Below, in pieces: positions 1 to 19,227 of a stretch of 64,000 nt of DNA. Source of the DNA: Spongilla lacustris (taxonomy: Eukaryota > Porifera > Demospongiae > Spongillida > Spongillidae); contig OX442437.1 in the NCBI GenBank assembly GCA_949361645.1, forward strand, positions 6,330,613 through 6,394,612, read 5' to 3'. The position numbers and the translations under genes were made by a program. How positions within the stretch are numbered: the first letter of the stretch is position 1; every line of letters starts with the position of its first letter. The notes under the pieces are model-generated. The model ran no database searches. It saw nothing but the letters and a program-made list of their open reading frames with translations, and was not told the DNA's origin.

Positions 1-114
1 CCTCCCCTCTCCTCCCCTCTCCTACCTCCCCTCTCCTACCTCCCCTCTCCTCCCCTCTCCTACCTCCCCTCTCCTCCCCTCTCCTACCTCCCCTCTCCTC
101 CCCTCTCCTCCCAG
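1..114. repeat. C/T-rich repeat in AP-3 beta intron
   Basis: Tandem pyrimidine repeat built from CCTCCCCTCTCCTA-type units. It runs straight into the acceptor CCAG at 111-114, so it also serves as the polypyrimidine tract. Confidence 0.85.
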
Positions 115-7870
<7,756 letters not shown>

Positions 7871-8632
7871 TATTTAGGGATTAGAAATTTGACAATGATT
7901 AAAGAAATTAGCTATTAGGTATTTGAGTGATCCAGGTTCTGTATGTTTATTATATATGTGAGTATATACATATGACTATGCATTGCAATATGTAGCTTCA
8001 AAACTGTTCAGGTGAGGGGATTTGTAGTTTTATGGTGAACCATCACTACACATCAAGAAGAATAAACCAGGAGCGGGAGGGAAATTTCGTCTTTCTGGGC
8101 CATCTTACCCCATCTCCACCTGCTCTAGGTTATATTATTATTGGCGCTATCGTGTAAACGGAGGGGAGGGAAGTCTTTGATGTGGCGCGTTCACTCCTGC
8201 GTTTAAGGTCCCTTTATGCACGTGTGTTTATGCGATTAATTGTATAGTTTCATGTCCGCTAAAGCTGGCCATGAACTAGTCTTATGCACGTAGCAGTACG
8301 GAGTGGAGTCTAAACACACTAGCGACGTCGTGAATATTTTCGTCAGCAATTCAGAACAGTATCCGGAGCATGCGACGAGAATAGGCGGTATTACAGTGTT
8401 TGACAGCTTGCATACGGAACGGATCGGGGCTAATATTCCCTGAGCAGAAAATGGCGCCTTGCTATTGAGTTCTCTGGATCGAGCCGCACCCCGCTACTCA
8501 TTTTATATGTGCGTATCTAGCCAAGGAATATTCCTGCTGCTTTCACAACTTCTTTCAAGAAAACAGAACGAGTAGAAGTTGCCATTTTTATTTTTACCTT
8601 GACTCATACACATCGGAGGTGTCTAAAGTTTG
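7871..8632. other. Intergenic: AP-3 beta 3' UTR and AF9/ENL upstream region
   Basis: No gene seen. An AATAAA at 8061-8066 is the likely poly(A) signal of AP-3 beta. From about 8090 the base composition becomes mixed and CpG-bearing, consistent with the promoter and 5' UTR of the next gene. Confidence 0.6.
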
Positions 8633-9878
8633 ATGGCTGGCCAGGTGGGTTGCTGCAAGCTGTGATACGGTGTATTTCATGTGTCGCTGGTCTTTTATGC
8701 GAGCGTTAACTGTAGTTGGTGGTTTGAAGTTCGTACTGGTTAATTATTGTGCGCCCGCCAATTTTATAATCACACGTGCATGCATCTTTCCCTACCTAGT
8801 CTGTACAGATAAAACTTGTTCTGGGGCATTCTGCTCAATGGCGGAAAAAGCCGACCCAAGAAGGCTACACACATGATTGGACGGTTATTGTCAAGGGCGA
8901 GGAGGGACATGAAATAAAGCATTTTGTAGAGAAGGTGATATTCTATCTCCACGAGAGCTTCCCGAAGCCCAAAAGAGGTAATTCTGAAAGTGAAGTATAA
9001 ATCAGGCATATATACCTAAAATCGTATTTTAGATTTTAATATATATTTGTTTTCACTCCGATAAAGTGGTGAAGGACCCGCCCTTTCAAGTGTCAGAGTC
9101 TGGTTATGGCAGCTTCAACCTACCTGTAGAGGTCTATTTTCGCAATAAGGATGAACCGAAAAAAGTTAAATTTGACTACGACCTGCTACTTCCAAACCTG
9201 AATGACCCGCCTATCAACCAAATCAGGAGTGAATGCCTCACGTTTCAGAATCCTAGTGAGGAGTTTCGTCAGAAGCTGCTGAAGGCCGGTGGGGTAGTCA
9301 GTAATGGCCCTCCCATGCCGCTTAATGACAAGCCCAAGACCCCTTTGCCGCCCGCCCCTGCACCAACTCCATCAAATAATTTGGCCCCTAGTGCTGCAAG
9401 TATTGCCAATGTGGCCCCTCCCACCCTGCCCCCTGCTGTATCAAAACTTAAGCGTTCAGGCAGTAGCCTTGAGGGAGAGTCAGCACCTAAGAAAAAGAAG
9501 AAGACGGAAGGGAAAATGAAAGAGAAAAAGAAAAGAACAAACTCCAGCAGCAGCGAGTCTAGCGAATCAGAATCCAGTAGCGAAGCCAGCAACAGTGCAA
9601 ACGAAGAGGAAACCATGGTTACCAAGCTGCCAAAGAACACGAAGAAGTCGTCCCCAAACAACTGGGACACACCCTCTCTGAAGCGCCTTCACAAACAACT
9701 CAATTCGTTGCAAGACCCACAACAACTGCAAGAGATTGTAAACATCATCGAACAAACTGGCCTCTATAATCTAACTGCATCCACATTCGATTTTGATCTC
9801 TGTAAATTAGATGACCAAACCCTTAGCAAGCTGAGTAAGTTTGTGGAGCCATCACCATCTAGCACAAGCAGCTTCTAA
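8633..9878 (+). CDS. MLLT3: YEATS-domain protein AF9/ENL
   Basis: Reader of acylated histone lysines and scaffold of the super elongation complex and DOT1L complexes. Three exons, 8633-8644, 8800-8977 and 9067-9878, give 333 residues with phase closing. The first exon codes only MAGQ. The YEATS domain covers about 1-140: HDW then [32 protein letters not shown], and LTFQNP before [11 protein letters not shown] Pro/Ala linker and a Lys stretch ([16 protein letters not shown]) follow, then a poly-Ser/Glu run. The C-terminal AHD helices ([33 protein letters not shown]) bind AF4 or DOT1L. Human AF9 (568) and ENL (559) are longer, mostly in the disordered middle. Vertebrate AF9 and ENL are co-orthologues, so the symbol is nominal. 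Confidence 0.95.
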
Positions 9879-10217
9879 GAAGCGCAAGACTTGTTATAAT
9901 CTTTTAGTTTCTCACACTTAGCTTGTACACCTTTTTTGTTGTCTTAGGGCCTCATTTGCATGTGTACACATTCAAAGCATGTAAGTGTAAATTTGGACTT
10001 CTCTGTGGATGTACTTTCTCTTTTATTCTTTTTTTGTTGTTCACAAACTAATAACACTGACTACTTATCCCACCCACCCTCAATACATGTGTACAACTTC
10101 ACGACTGCTTGTGTACAGTGTGGCTGTTGTACTGAACCTGTCCTTGTCAACTTGGTGTTATGTTTCGCACACATACCAGTGCTGTTACGCAGTACATGGG
10201 TTTGTATTGTTTTTCAA
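9879..10217. other. Intergenic region between convergent AF9/ENL and LRR genes
   Basis: 339 bp between the stop codons of two tail-to-tail genes. Presumably two facing 3' UTRs; no further coding sequence recognised. Confidence 0.6.
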
Positions 10218-10970
10218 TCAAGCATCCACAAACACAAAGTCAAGTTGCATCCACAGAGGTCTTGGGTTGAGTTCGTGATTTAGTTTGTTCCCCCTGAGGT
10301 CCAGTTTTGAAAGTGTTGTTGAGGATGTAAGGCAGTCAGCCACAGCCTTGGGCATATGTGTAATTCTGTTCTTTCTCAAGTTAACATTTGCCAACTGCAT
10401 TGACACCAGTACATCTGGAAAATGATCAAATAGGTTATTCTCCAAATTTAGAACTCTAAGCTGCTGCAACTGAAGAAAGCATTGGCTCAGAAGTAGCAGT
10501 TTGTTCTTTGCTAATGACAGCCACTTTAGATTCGACAAATTTCCAAACTCGTCCGGGACACAAGTAATATCATTGCCTTCCAACGACAACTTCTCCAACA
10601 GTGGTAAGTGACATACTTCCGTCGGAAAAGAGCTTAGCTCTGCAAATGAGAGCCAGAGGGCCTTCAGGCTTGTGAGACTAACAAAGGACGCTGGAAGGCA
10701 GCACAGTTTGTTATGGCTCAGGTTAAGAAACACCAGGGACTTAAGAGCAGCTACCTTTTCAGGAAGGAGGGTAAGCTCGTTGTTTTCTAACGATAGTTCC
10801 TTCAGATGGCTTAGGCACGTGATCTCGTCGGGAGGCATAATAATACTATTGTCATTTAACAGAAGTACTTCCAGGGCTTCGAATTTCATCACTTGTGCGG
10901 GGACAACTTTCAGATCGTGATGGCTTAGATTGAGCAACGTGCTACTGGTACTTTTCAGATCACCGGCCAT
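10218..10970 (-). CDS. Leucine-rich-repeat protein, single exon
   Basis: One uninterrupted frame of 250 residues starting at ATG 10970 (MAGDLKSTSS), on the minus strand. From about residue 10 to 230 it is a string of about nine LRRs of the LxxLxLxxNxLxxLP type. Examples are LEVLLLNDNSIIMPPDEI, LKELSLENNELTLLPEKV, LVFLNLSHNKLCCLPASF and LKWLSLAKNKLLLLSQCF. No signal peptide, membrane segment or extra domain is visible, so it is probably an intracellular scaffold of the short Shoc2/LRRC57 type. It may be a retrocopy, since neighbouring genes are split. It lies head-to-head with ABHD17 (434 bp apart). The specific orthologue is not recognised. Confidence 0.85.
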   Translation of the reverse strand: MAGDLKSTSSTLLNLSHHDLKVVPAQVMKFEALEVLLLNDNSIIMPPDEITCLSHLKELSLENNELTLLPEKVAALKSLVFLNLSHNKLCCLPASFVSLTSLKALWLSFAELSSFPTEVCHLPLLEKLSLEGNDITCVPDEFGNLSNLKWLSLAKNKLLLLSQCFLQLQQLRVLNLENNLFDHFPDVLVSMQLANVNLRKNRITHMPKAVADCLTSSTTLSKLDLRGNKLNHELNPRPLWMQLDFVFVDA

Positions 10971-11404
10971 TGGTGACACTTCATTATTTTAACTATATAT
11001 TAGGGTCCGGGTTTGGATCCATTGGGATGACGTCACATATGGTACGTAACAGCTGCTCTAGTACATTACAGTTGAAGTTGTTCCCACTGTGGGACCCATG
11101 CACAATGGTGGGCACTACACTCTGGTATAGATTGTAGAAAAATTGGCCACATTCTTATGAGTAATCATGCGCAGAGGGAGACGCTCAGGGATGCGAAGTG
11201 CTAAACCATAATAGCAGTGGCACCGCCTGCCACACCTCGCCTGGATTATATATAAATGGTTGACACGACAACCAAATATTAAATTTAAATACGTTAACCC
11301 TTTTCGTGGTTAACCCATATATAGCATTCTGATGACATCACTAGGCGAGCTAGGCCAGGCAAAAATAAGAGGCGAAACTCTGAGCGTTACCACTTGCGGT
11401 TGAA
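10971..11404. promoter_or_regulatory. Divergent promoter region LRR gene / ABHD17
   Basis: 434 bp separates the two divergent start codons. No RNA gene or long repeat is seen. A CRE-like TGACGTCA lies near 11027-11034. Function as a shared promoter is inferred from geometry. Confidence 0.45.
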
Positions 11405-13138
11405 ATGAATGGGCTTACCTGCTCTGAACTATGTTACTTGTTCTGCTGCCCCCCGTGTCCTTCTAGAATTGCGGCCAAGCTAGCGTTTCTTCCGCCCGAC
11501 CCTACCTACACTTTTGAGGACGACGAACCGAATGGGAAGTGTACGCTACGGCTGTCTGAAAGATCGGAGTGGCAATACGGTCACCAAGAGATGGGCGGAA
11601 TTGAAGTGTTTCGTACCAGAACAAGAAAAGGAAACGATATTGCTTGTATGTATGTGAAGAATTCTGAGAACCCGGCCTATACTATCCTGTTCTCCCACGG
11701 CAATGCGGTTGACATCGGCCAAATGTCGAGCTTCTACGTTGGACTAGGTAACAGAGTGAACTGTAACGTGTTTGCTTACGACTATTCTGGATACGGCCAG
11801 AGTACTGGAAGCCCTTCTGAGGCCAACATATACGCGGACATAGAGGCAGCATGGGATGTGCTCTGTAAGCGGTACAATCTGACGCCCAGTTCGATTCTGG
11901 TGTATGGCCAAAGTATTGGCACAGTGGCCACAGTTGATTTGGCTTCACGGAGAGAAGTGGGCGGGGTCATTCTTCATTCTCCACTGATGTCAGGGATGAG
12001 GGTAGCATTCCCTAGAACCCAGCGGTCGTGGTGCTGTGATCCATTTCCCAGGTATGTGGCAGTAGGGACAGTAGAGGTACAGTTAGGGTACTGTGGCTGT
12101 GTAGTGAGGTACAGTTAGGGTACTGTGGCTGTGTAGTGAGGTACAGTTAGGGTACTGTGGTTGTGTAGGGAGGTACAGTTAGGGTACTGTGGTTGTGTAG
12201 GGAGGTACAGTTAGGGTACTGTGGCTGTGTAGTGAGGTATAGTTAGGGTACTGTGGCTGTGTAGTGAGGTATAGTTAGGGTACTGTGGTTGTGCAATTTA
12301 CTGTAGTTGTATAGTGGGTGCATGTGTGTGTTGTGATGTGTGTATTGTGTATGTATGTGTATGTTTGTGTGAGGGGGGTGTGGTTTAGATAATTTACAGT
12401 GTTCAAATAAGTGTAGGAGGAGCCACTTATAATGAGATGCAGGTAGTGATTGTGGTTGGACTTTAAATATGTAGTTGCATTCCCTTGACCAGGCAGTTGC
12501 CATCTCATTAGCCAAAGGCTTGATAAAGTTGTTGAATGTAGCATCTTACAAGCCATGTATATATGCCAAGCCCTGCAGGGGGAGCCTATTTGTGTGGCAG
12601 GTGAACTGTGGTCTTGGCACCCTCTATTTATAGCCCCCTTTTTGCTGACCCTTTTTTAAAAATAATAAAAGAAATCCTTTGATGTGGTCTTATACTAACC
12701 ACAATGGTTGTTTAACTATACCATTGCAAAGATAGCTTGTATTAATTTAAAATAACATCCCAGACCCCATTCCCCTTCCTCCTCCCCTTTCCCTTTCTCT
12801 TCGCCATTTCCTACCCACCATTATATTCAACCTTTATTGCTGACAATATCTCTTTGAGGCATTACAAATATCTTACAATGATTGGACTGGTGCCACGATA
12901 GCCTTCCATTATCTGCAGCATCCAGAAGATTTCCAGAGTGACATCACCGGTCCTGGTGATCCATGGCACAGACGATGAGGTCATCGACATCTCTCATGGC
13001 ATAGCGATTTATGAGGGAGCTCCGCAAGCAGTTGATCCTCTGTGGGTCGAAGGTGCTGGTCACAATGATGTTGAGCTCTATCCCCAGTACCTTGACAGAC
13101 TAAGACGGTTCATTGAACAAGATTTGCCGGGCCATTGA
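11405..13138 (+). CDS. ABHD17B: ABHD17 depalmitoylase (alpha/beta hydrolase)
   Basis: Serine hydrolase that removes palmitate from peripheral membrane proteins such as Ras and PSD-95. Two exons, 11405-12051 and 12919-13138, join in phase (AG|C) to give 288 residues. The N-terminus [19 protein letters not shown] has the Cys cluster that is itself palmitoylated in this family, directing it to membranes. The core shows [16 protein letters not shown], the nucleophile elbow GQSIG, and [16 protein letters not shown] (acid Asp) followed by GAGHNDVE (catalytic His). All three catalytic positions are intact. Human ABHD17A-C are 310-329 residues, so this is slightly shorter. The symbol among A/B/C is nominal. 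INTS14 starts 240 bp downstream. Confidence 0.95.
12060..12300. repeat. 32-bp minisatellite in ABHD17 intron
   Basis: About seven to eight copies of a unit containing GAGGTACAGTTAGGGTACTG, starting close to the donor at 12052. Confidence 0.9.
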
Positions 13139-13378
13139 ACAAAAAAGAGTTTGTGGTAACGTGCTCCGCTGATTTGTTGTCAGAACACTTTTAAAAAATA
13201 CACGTCCTGTACACTGATCACCACATACCGTGTAATTTGTGTTTCCCTTGCCCTACAGTAAGATCACGACTATTGTGTGTGCGTTCTCCGGGTGTAGTTG
13301 AAATCACTATGTTCATTATATTAGAATTTTATGACGTCACATGGAAATATAATTCAAGTCGTATTATAGACGCTTGAA
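13139..13378. other. Short intergenic region ABHD17 / INTS14
   Basis: 240 bp between ABHD17 stop and INTS14 ATG. It must hold the ABHD17 3' UTR and the INTS14 promoter. A TATGACGTCACAT motif (CRE-like) lies near 13330. Confidence 0.45.
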
Positions 13379-14441
13379 ATGCCTACAGTGGTAATACTGG
13401 ACAAGTCTCTTTCTATGAGGAGGCCAGCGTCGAAAGAGAACTTAGATAGCAGACATAGCTTAGCTTGTAAAGGATTGGAATGGTTTCTGAACTACATAGG
13501 GGTGTGCTTCCCGCTCGAACATACCAGTCTTTTGGCCTTTTCATCCACGTGCGACGTTGTCGTGCCTTTTACCAGAGACTATGACCTACTTAAGAGTAAA
13601 CTAGACGAAGTAACGGTTCAAGATAGGACTGATCTCCATGCTGCCCTGGTCACCATGGTCGAAACAATGTTAGCGGAGTGGGGGTCCTTCGCACCCTGCC
13701 AAGCTGTGCTGGTGACGGACGGGTCTCCGGGAGTCAGACACCAAGATGCAGTCTACAAAAAGCTGCCACCTTGTATCCCCTTCCCTTGTCAACTGTACGT
13801 CGTGTGCATAGCAACGAACGACGAACCTTTGTGGGCAAGCAGACAGAACCTGCTGTGCGAGGTAACAGGAATAACCTCGTCGGAAGTCTACGTACCTTCT
13901 GTTCCGCTAGGAGTTACTACCGTAAGAGAGACGTTCAAACGCCTTGCAGGAACGCACTTCAGACCGTACAGCGGCATCCTTAAGTGTGGCCACCTCTTAT
14001 CAAACATTGGCCTCTCCCCACCCCCGTCAGTACTCCGATCAAAGCTACCCATCTCTATCAGTTTGGAGAGTAGATACCCCAGCCTAGACGAGAGCTACCC
14101 AAACCTGCAGTATCCAAAAGAGATGGTCATCTGTGGGTTCCTGGACATTGCTTCTCTGCCAGTCCCACCCATCCTCACTCGCCATTTTGTCACCGATAGT
14201 GAAGTAGACTCAAAAGCCTTGGACAGTATGTTGCAACCATCAGGGAAGGCTGATGATACTGCTGCTGTGGTCCCTCCAAAGCAGGATGACACGGAAAGCG
14301 GAAAGCCTTCATTTCGGGTGCTCCTGCACGGGAGCTTGAAGTCTGATTCAAAAGTAGCTCTGGTTAAGCTGAGGTAAGCAACAAGTCTACGTATTGAAGG
14401 ATTGGATGTGGTGGATATACATGTAGTAGTACGCTGATCAT

Positions 14442-14472
<31 letters not shown>

Positions 14473-14536
14473 TCATATGTATACATATATACACACATGC
14501 ACATGTACATATATACACATACACACTTGTACACAT

Positions 14537-14602
<66 letters not shown>

Positions 14603-15379
14603 CCAGTGATAGCTGGTTTGGACTACTTTTCTCTGCAGTATCATCATCATCAAAGAAGTCTAACCTAGTTCTGAGCGTGTTCTATCCGAACTCAGAAATC
14701 CCTTGGCTCGGGCCCTTCCTATATCTGGGCCCCAGGCCTAGCACTGTGAGGATGACTGAAGGAGATGATGCTGATATGCCGTACCCTGTACTACCCACGC
14801 GCAGTCTGAGCTACCAAGTACCAGTGAGCCTTCTCTGGGCATCCGAGTCTGTTCTTCAAGTACGTTAGTTGCATTTTGAATTTTATGTTGATGGAGTGCT
14901 TGTATTTCCCTACTCTCTCCTATCCCCCCTCTTCTCTTTCTCTTCATCCTCCTCTCCCTCCACCCTCCCCTCCTCTCCCATTGTGCAGTCAGATATGACC
15001 AAAATTATTAGATACAGTAGGAAGCTCCCGGAAAAGGAGGGAGCCCTTGTCAAGGTAAAATACATGGGGGTAGGGTATACCACCTCATCCTCCCTCACAT
15101 GTCCACCACAATTACACTCTACCCTTACACAAATGTACATGTTCATACACTTACTCACACCCTTGCACCACACCAATATGCTCACAGGAGCTGAACAAGC
15201 TGCGCTTGGTAGCTGTGACCTACAGCATGCCTGAGCTGGTGGATGTCCTATGTACAGCACTCACCAAGGAAGAGGGGAGTGCCACCAGTCCCCAGGCCAA
15301 AGCATTGCTGAACCAATGCATACAATTTCTGTCCACCAACAAGAACCCTCTTGAGAGACTTGTCATCACACAGAAATAA
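13379..15379 (+). CDS. INTS14: Integrator complex subunit 14 (VWA domain)
   Basis: INTS14 pairs with INTS13 and INTS10 in an arm of the Integrator complex, which cleaves nascent RNA from paused polymerase II. Exons 13379-14373, 14607-14859, 14989-15054 and 15188-15379 close in phase and give 501 residues (human 518). The N-terminal VWA domain begins [16 protein letters not shown], a DxSxS MIDAS motif, followed by [16 protein letters not shown] and VLVTDGSPG. The beta-barrel middle has [20 protein letters not shown]. The C-terminal helical part includes [12 protein letters not shown] and [10 protein letters not shown]. The second exon starts at 14607 ([10 protein letters not shown]), not at the AG near 14638, because only the former keeps frame and matches the human GMLYSQ region. 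Convergent with the PWWP gene. Confidence 0.94.
14444..14600. repeat. (CA)n microsatellites in first INTS14 intron
   Basis: Two CA/TG blocks (about 14444-14471 and 14538-14600) separated by CATATA-rich sequence, running up to the acceptor of exon 2. Confidence 0.92.
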
Positions 15380-15610
15380 TTATGATTGTAAGCAATGGAT
15401 TAATAACATTGGATGAAATTTAATGAATGCAGCATACAGTTAGAAATTGAGTGAAACGCCACACGAGGATAGGTGTGAGCAGATGATTTCAGGAACAATT
15501 AACAAACGTAGTTTGATGAGATTAGTAGGGGTTAAAATAAAAGAGGAATGCTCTAAAAAGAACATGAACACACACAACAAACGCAATGTACAACCTCCAA
15601 TAGGCACACA
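15380..15610. other. Intergenic between convergent INTS14 and PWWP gene
   Basis: 231 bp between the two stop codons. A/T-rich, with no coding sequence recognised; two overlapping or adjoining 3' UTRs are expected. Confidence 0.55.
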
Positions 15611-15982
15611 TCAGGCGTGGAGACAGTCTAGCATAGTTTCCTGGAGCACCAGCATTGCTGCCTCATGCTGTGGTATGCTGTTTCTCTTAGCAATGATGCG
15701 CATCATCGCCTGTGGTGTGGATGGGGAAGAGGAAGGGAGTGCAATGGGTGGGGCATCAGCATGGACCCACTTACCTCAGGGAACAACACTTCGTAGCAAT
15801 ATTTGCGGCCAAAAGGCAGCTCCATTGTTGTGGCTTCCCTGGCAATGGTCTCAAGATAGGCCAGCAGCTGGTTTTGCTAAGAGTGAGTGAAAATAATATG
15901 CTTTCAGTGTTCAAACAAATCCCCAATTGTTTTAAGATCAAAATTGAGTGCTCTGAATGTTGTACTGTGTGTGTGTGAGTGA

Positions 15983-16059
<77 letters not shown>

Positions 16060-18575
16060 ACTAACCAATTTGGTTGGTAATTTGCTGGCGGGACCAAAAT
16101 TTGTAGACTGTTTCATAGCTTTCTTTTCACTCTTCGACCCATGGCAGTACAATCTGTGCAGATCAGAGGTCACTTTTCCTTCTACAATAGCAAGCAGCTC
16201 AGGCTACAGAAGAGAAGTGGTATCACAACAGCATGCAACTGTCATTGCAAAGAGCCACCTTCAGTATCTCAAATTCTGCTCTCAAAACGTCATAGCGATA
16301 CTCTGGGCTACATTGCATTATGTGGTGGAGGGGTGGTGAGGTGCAGGTGTACACACCACATGTTCAGGATCATACACACCACATGTTCAGGATCATACAC
16401 ATACACATACCTAACATTTTCTTCATCTGATGAGCTGTCCACAGTGTTGTCCATGATGTCATCATCACTTGAGTCTGCTGCATTGTTCAGAAATAAAATC
16501 TAGATGCCATATTGCATTCTGTCAGATCACTCTCTTTTCTGTCACTTCCCTGATATCCTCCCTCACCCTCTCATTTTCCTCACTATCCCTCACTCTCCTC
16601 ACATCTCCCCTCTCACACTACCTTTGGCACACATGACTGACCCATCACCGATCAAGCCTTGATGCTGCTCTGTCATAGGTGACATCGCATATTGCTGCCG
16701 AAAACAAGCCTGCACCTTCATCTCAGTGACCACAGGGTTTGGAAGCCCTACCTTGCCCTTTGGCCTGCGAGCAATCACACACAACAGTCGCTCTGTTGGA
16801 GTCCCAGATATATCTGTGTGTGTGTGTTACAGTAGACACAGGGATTCGAGAGGGACACATGTTGGACTAACCTTCCCGCAGCAAGGTGTTGGCTTCCTCG
16901 AAGGCAAGATAGAACATCTCCGCCCACTGACTGGTCCTGCCCTGTTGCTGTTGGGAACAAAAGGACATACACACTGCCCACAAAATTCGATACCCAATGT
17001 GACCACAAGACCTACCAGAAAGCTTTCCTGCTGTGAGTAGTTGAATGGTGCAATGTTCTTATTGGCAATACCAATCCTGCAGGAAGGCCTGCGGCTTCAC
17101 ACCAGGTCACGCCACGCCCCTTCCTACCTGCGCTCATCAGGGTTCCATCCTAAGAAGTTAACCATTGCCTTCTTCTTGCCTCTGTTCACACCCATCACCT
17201 AACATTTAAAAAGATTATGCAGAGATGAACCAATACCCCTACACTCAGGGCACCATACCACTTCCCCACCCTCCCACAACACACAACTCACCATTGCCGG
17301 CCAGAAGGGGAAACGCCCATATTTGGCCCAAATGATCTCCCCTCCTTTAAGGTTCTGAACTAGAGAGAAAATAATGTGCACACTTTTAGCTCACATGGCA
17401 CACATGCACACCTCTAATGGACCCCACTGGTGTCATGTCAATGGAGGGAAGGTCATCATCATCACTGACTTCTGATCCAGAACCTGAGCATCTCTGCTTC
17501 ATGGAGGCCTGAGGGGGGGGGGGGGGGAGGGGGGGGGGGCGGGTCAGCAACTGACTTAAACTCCATTCCATACCACTGACCACAGCAGAGGTATTCTCCC
17601 CATTGGTACTCTGTCCATTAGTTGTAGCAGGGGTACTCTGTTCATTGGTTGAAGCAGGGGTACTCTCTCCATTGGTTGCAGCAGGGGTACTCTCTCCATT
17701 GGTTGCAGCAGGGGTACTCTCTCCATTGGTTGAAGCAGGGGTACTCTCTCCATTGGTTGCAGCAGGGGTACTCTGTTCACTGGTTGCAGCAGGGGTACTC
17801 TCTCCATTGGTTGCAGCAGGGGTACTCTCTCCATTGGTTGCAGCAGGGGTACTCTCTCCATTGGTTGTACAGTTATTGTTATGGAATAGCTTCCTTTTCG
17901 TAGCATCCCAACCAAAACTTTGGTGGGACCATCCACCTTGTGGTTCTGACCCAGACACAACTTTCTCTGCAGCAATATCACCATCACCAACACCATCCCC
18001 ATCACCAACACCATCCCCATCACCAACACCATCCCTAGCATCATCACCATCCACAGCTGCACCAACACCATCACCACAGGAGAGACTAGTGGAGCATGAT
18101 TTAGAGGCAGCATTTGATGGGCTGATGCTGTGGGCAAGAAGAGAAGACCCGCGGGCAGTTGTATCCTTTTTCCTCAACTGTCCTACACTTGTGGTGGTTG
18201 CTCCTTGTGAGCCCCGCCTTTTTTTGACTACATGTTCGGAAGAACAGGTGTCAGAAGAGGGGGGAGAAGAGGTACCTGCATCAACACTCCTCTTCTTCCT
18301 CCTCACACTAAACTGTGGCTGTGTGGTGTTAGGAGATGCTCCACTGCCGTCCTTCCTAAGGTAGGACGTGCCCCTGGAGGGGTGAGTACCACTCCGCGGT
18401 GAGTGGGGGGATGCGGGGGTGTAGCCAGCGCTGCAGGGAGAGCCCCCTGAGAGGGGAGCAGTGGACCTACAGAACTCTTCAAGCTCAGATGGTGGGCGGA
18501 AATGAGGGTCGTTACTCTTTTCAAATTCGAGGGCCTCCTTGATTGCTTGTTTGTACTGAGCCAGCGTTGAAGGCC
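15611..18575 (-). CDS. PWWP-domain nuclear protein, PWWP3A/B (MUM1)-like; 5' exon not found
   Basis: Minus-strand exons in gene order: 17412-18575, 17292-17359, 17128-17198, 17016-17076, 16872-16947, 16622-16792, 16411-16477, 16259-16307, 16066-16197, 15775-15876, 15611-15709. Phases close from the large exon to the TGA. The long disordered N-terminal part has a basic stretch (RRKKRSVDAG), a Gly-Asp repeat, nine-residue TNGESTPAA repeats and a Pro tract. The PWWP core reads GEIIWAKYGRFPFWPAMV then KKAMVNFLGWNPDERR; it binds methyl-lysine nucleosomes in the family. The C-terminus (SDLHRLYCHGSKSEKKAMK, CYEVLFPEAMMRIIAKRN) resembles the end of PWWP3A/MUM1, a DNA-damage chromatin factor. The start codon must lie upstream of 18575, in an exon I could not fix. 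MSH6 and NSD proteins were considered and lack matching C-termini here. Confidence 0.65.
15976..16054. repeat. (GT)n microsatellite
   Basis: About 80 bp of GT repeat in an intron of the PWWP gene, just outside the exon at 16066-16197. Confidence 0.93.
17513..17540. repeat. Poly-G tract inside PWWP-gene exon (poly-Pro on minus strand)
   Basis: A nearly pure G run which on the minus strand encodes consecutive prolines in frame. Homopolymer length is prone to slippage and to sequencing error, so the exact residue count is unreliable. Confidence 0.8.
17600..17868 (-). repeat. 27-bp coding minisatellite (TNGESTPAA units) in PWWP gene
   Basis: About ten copies of a 27-bp unit stay in frame and encode TNGESTPAA, with SEQSTPAA and TNGESTPAS variants. 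A second short repeat at about 17978-18040 encodes VGDGDG units. Confidence 0.92.
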
Positions 18576-19227
18576 CTTTGAAAGAAAAGACGTGGCTAAT
18601 CTGTTGATACAGTCAGAACGTTCTCATTGGTCACTTTGAATACAAATAAACATACGTAGGGGGTGTCAGGCACACACACCCGCCCCACACTCACCCACCC
18701 TTTTTTCAAATTAGTCCGTATACATGTACATTGACTAACTATTTCGGCACTTCGCGATGTCCTTTGCGCACGAATTCCAAACGTCTGCATGAACGAATGG
18801 AGTCAACTTATCACCGTATTCTGTGTACCTGGCGGGCAGCAGCAAATACATGGTTTAATAATTTGGGCGGGTCAGCTTGCAGCCAGCAATCTTCTTCTAC
18901 TCAACTTTTCATGGTCTTCAAAGCTCTCTAGGGTTACCCTTCCTTCATGGTCAGGAGGGTTTGTAACCTACATCAACGACGAATTATGCTATATGCAACC
19001 ATGCACACACACACACACACACAGTATCCCTCCCAAAAAGCCCCACCTTGCAGGGCCATCGTGGGTAACCTCGCAGTTTGAGTTCGTACCACACCACAGA
19101 ATTCTCTGCATGTAGAGCCATGGGCACGTATGAACTGGTACGGACGTTTACGGAGTCCGCATTTTATTGTTATGTTCGTAATTAATTGTATTGGGCATGG
19201 GCCGGGCTTTAGATTAATTAACCAGCA
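18576..19227. promoter_or_regulatory. Divergent region PWWP gene / UBL7
   Basis: Should contain the missing first exon and promoter of the minus-strand PWWP gene and the promoter of UBL7. A minus-strand open stretch around 18890-18960 (VTLESFEDHEKLSRRRLLAA) could be exonic but has no in-phase donor I can see. A short CA repeat lies at about 19002-19022. Confidence 0.4.

Noticed and set aside
14631..14638. Acceptor CTCTGCAG as start of INTS14 exon 2
   Set aside because: It would give an in-frame stop; the acceptor at 14606 keeps the frame and restores a conserved segment.
15611..18575. MSH6 or NSD-type identity for the PWWP gene
   Set aside because: No MutS, SET or PHD motifs occur, and the gene ends shortly after the PWWP-associated helices.
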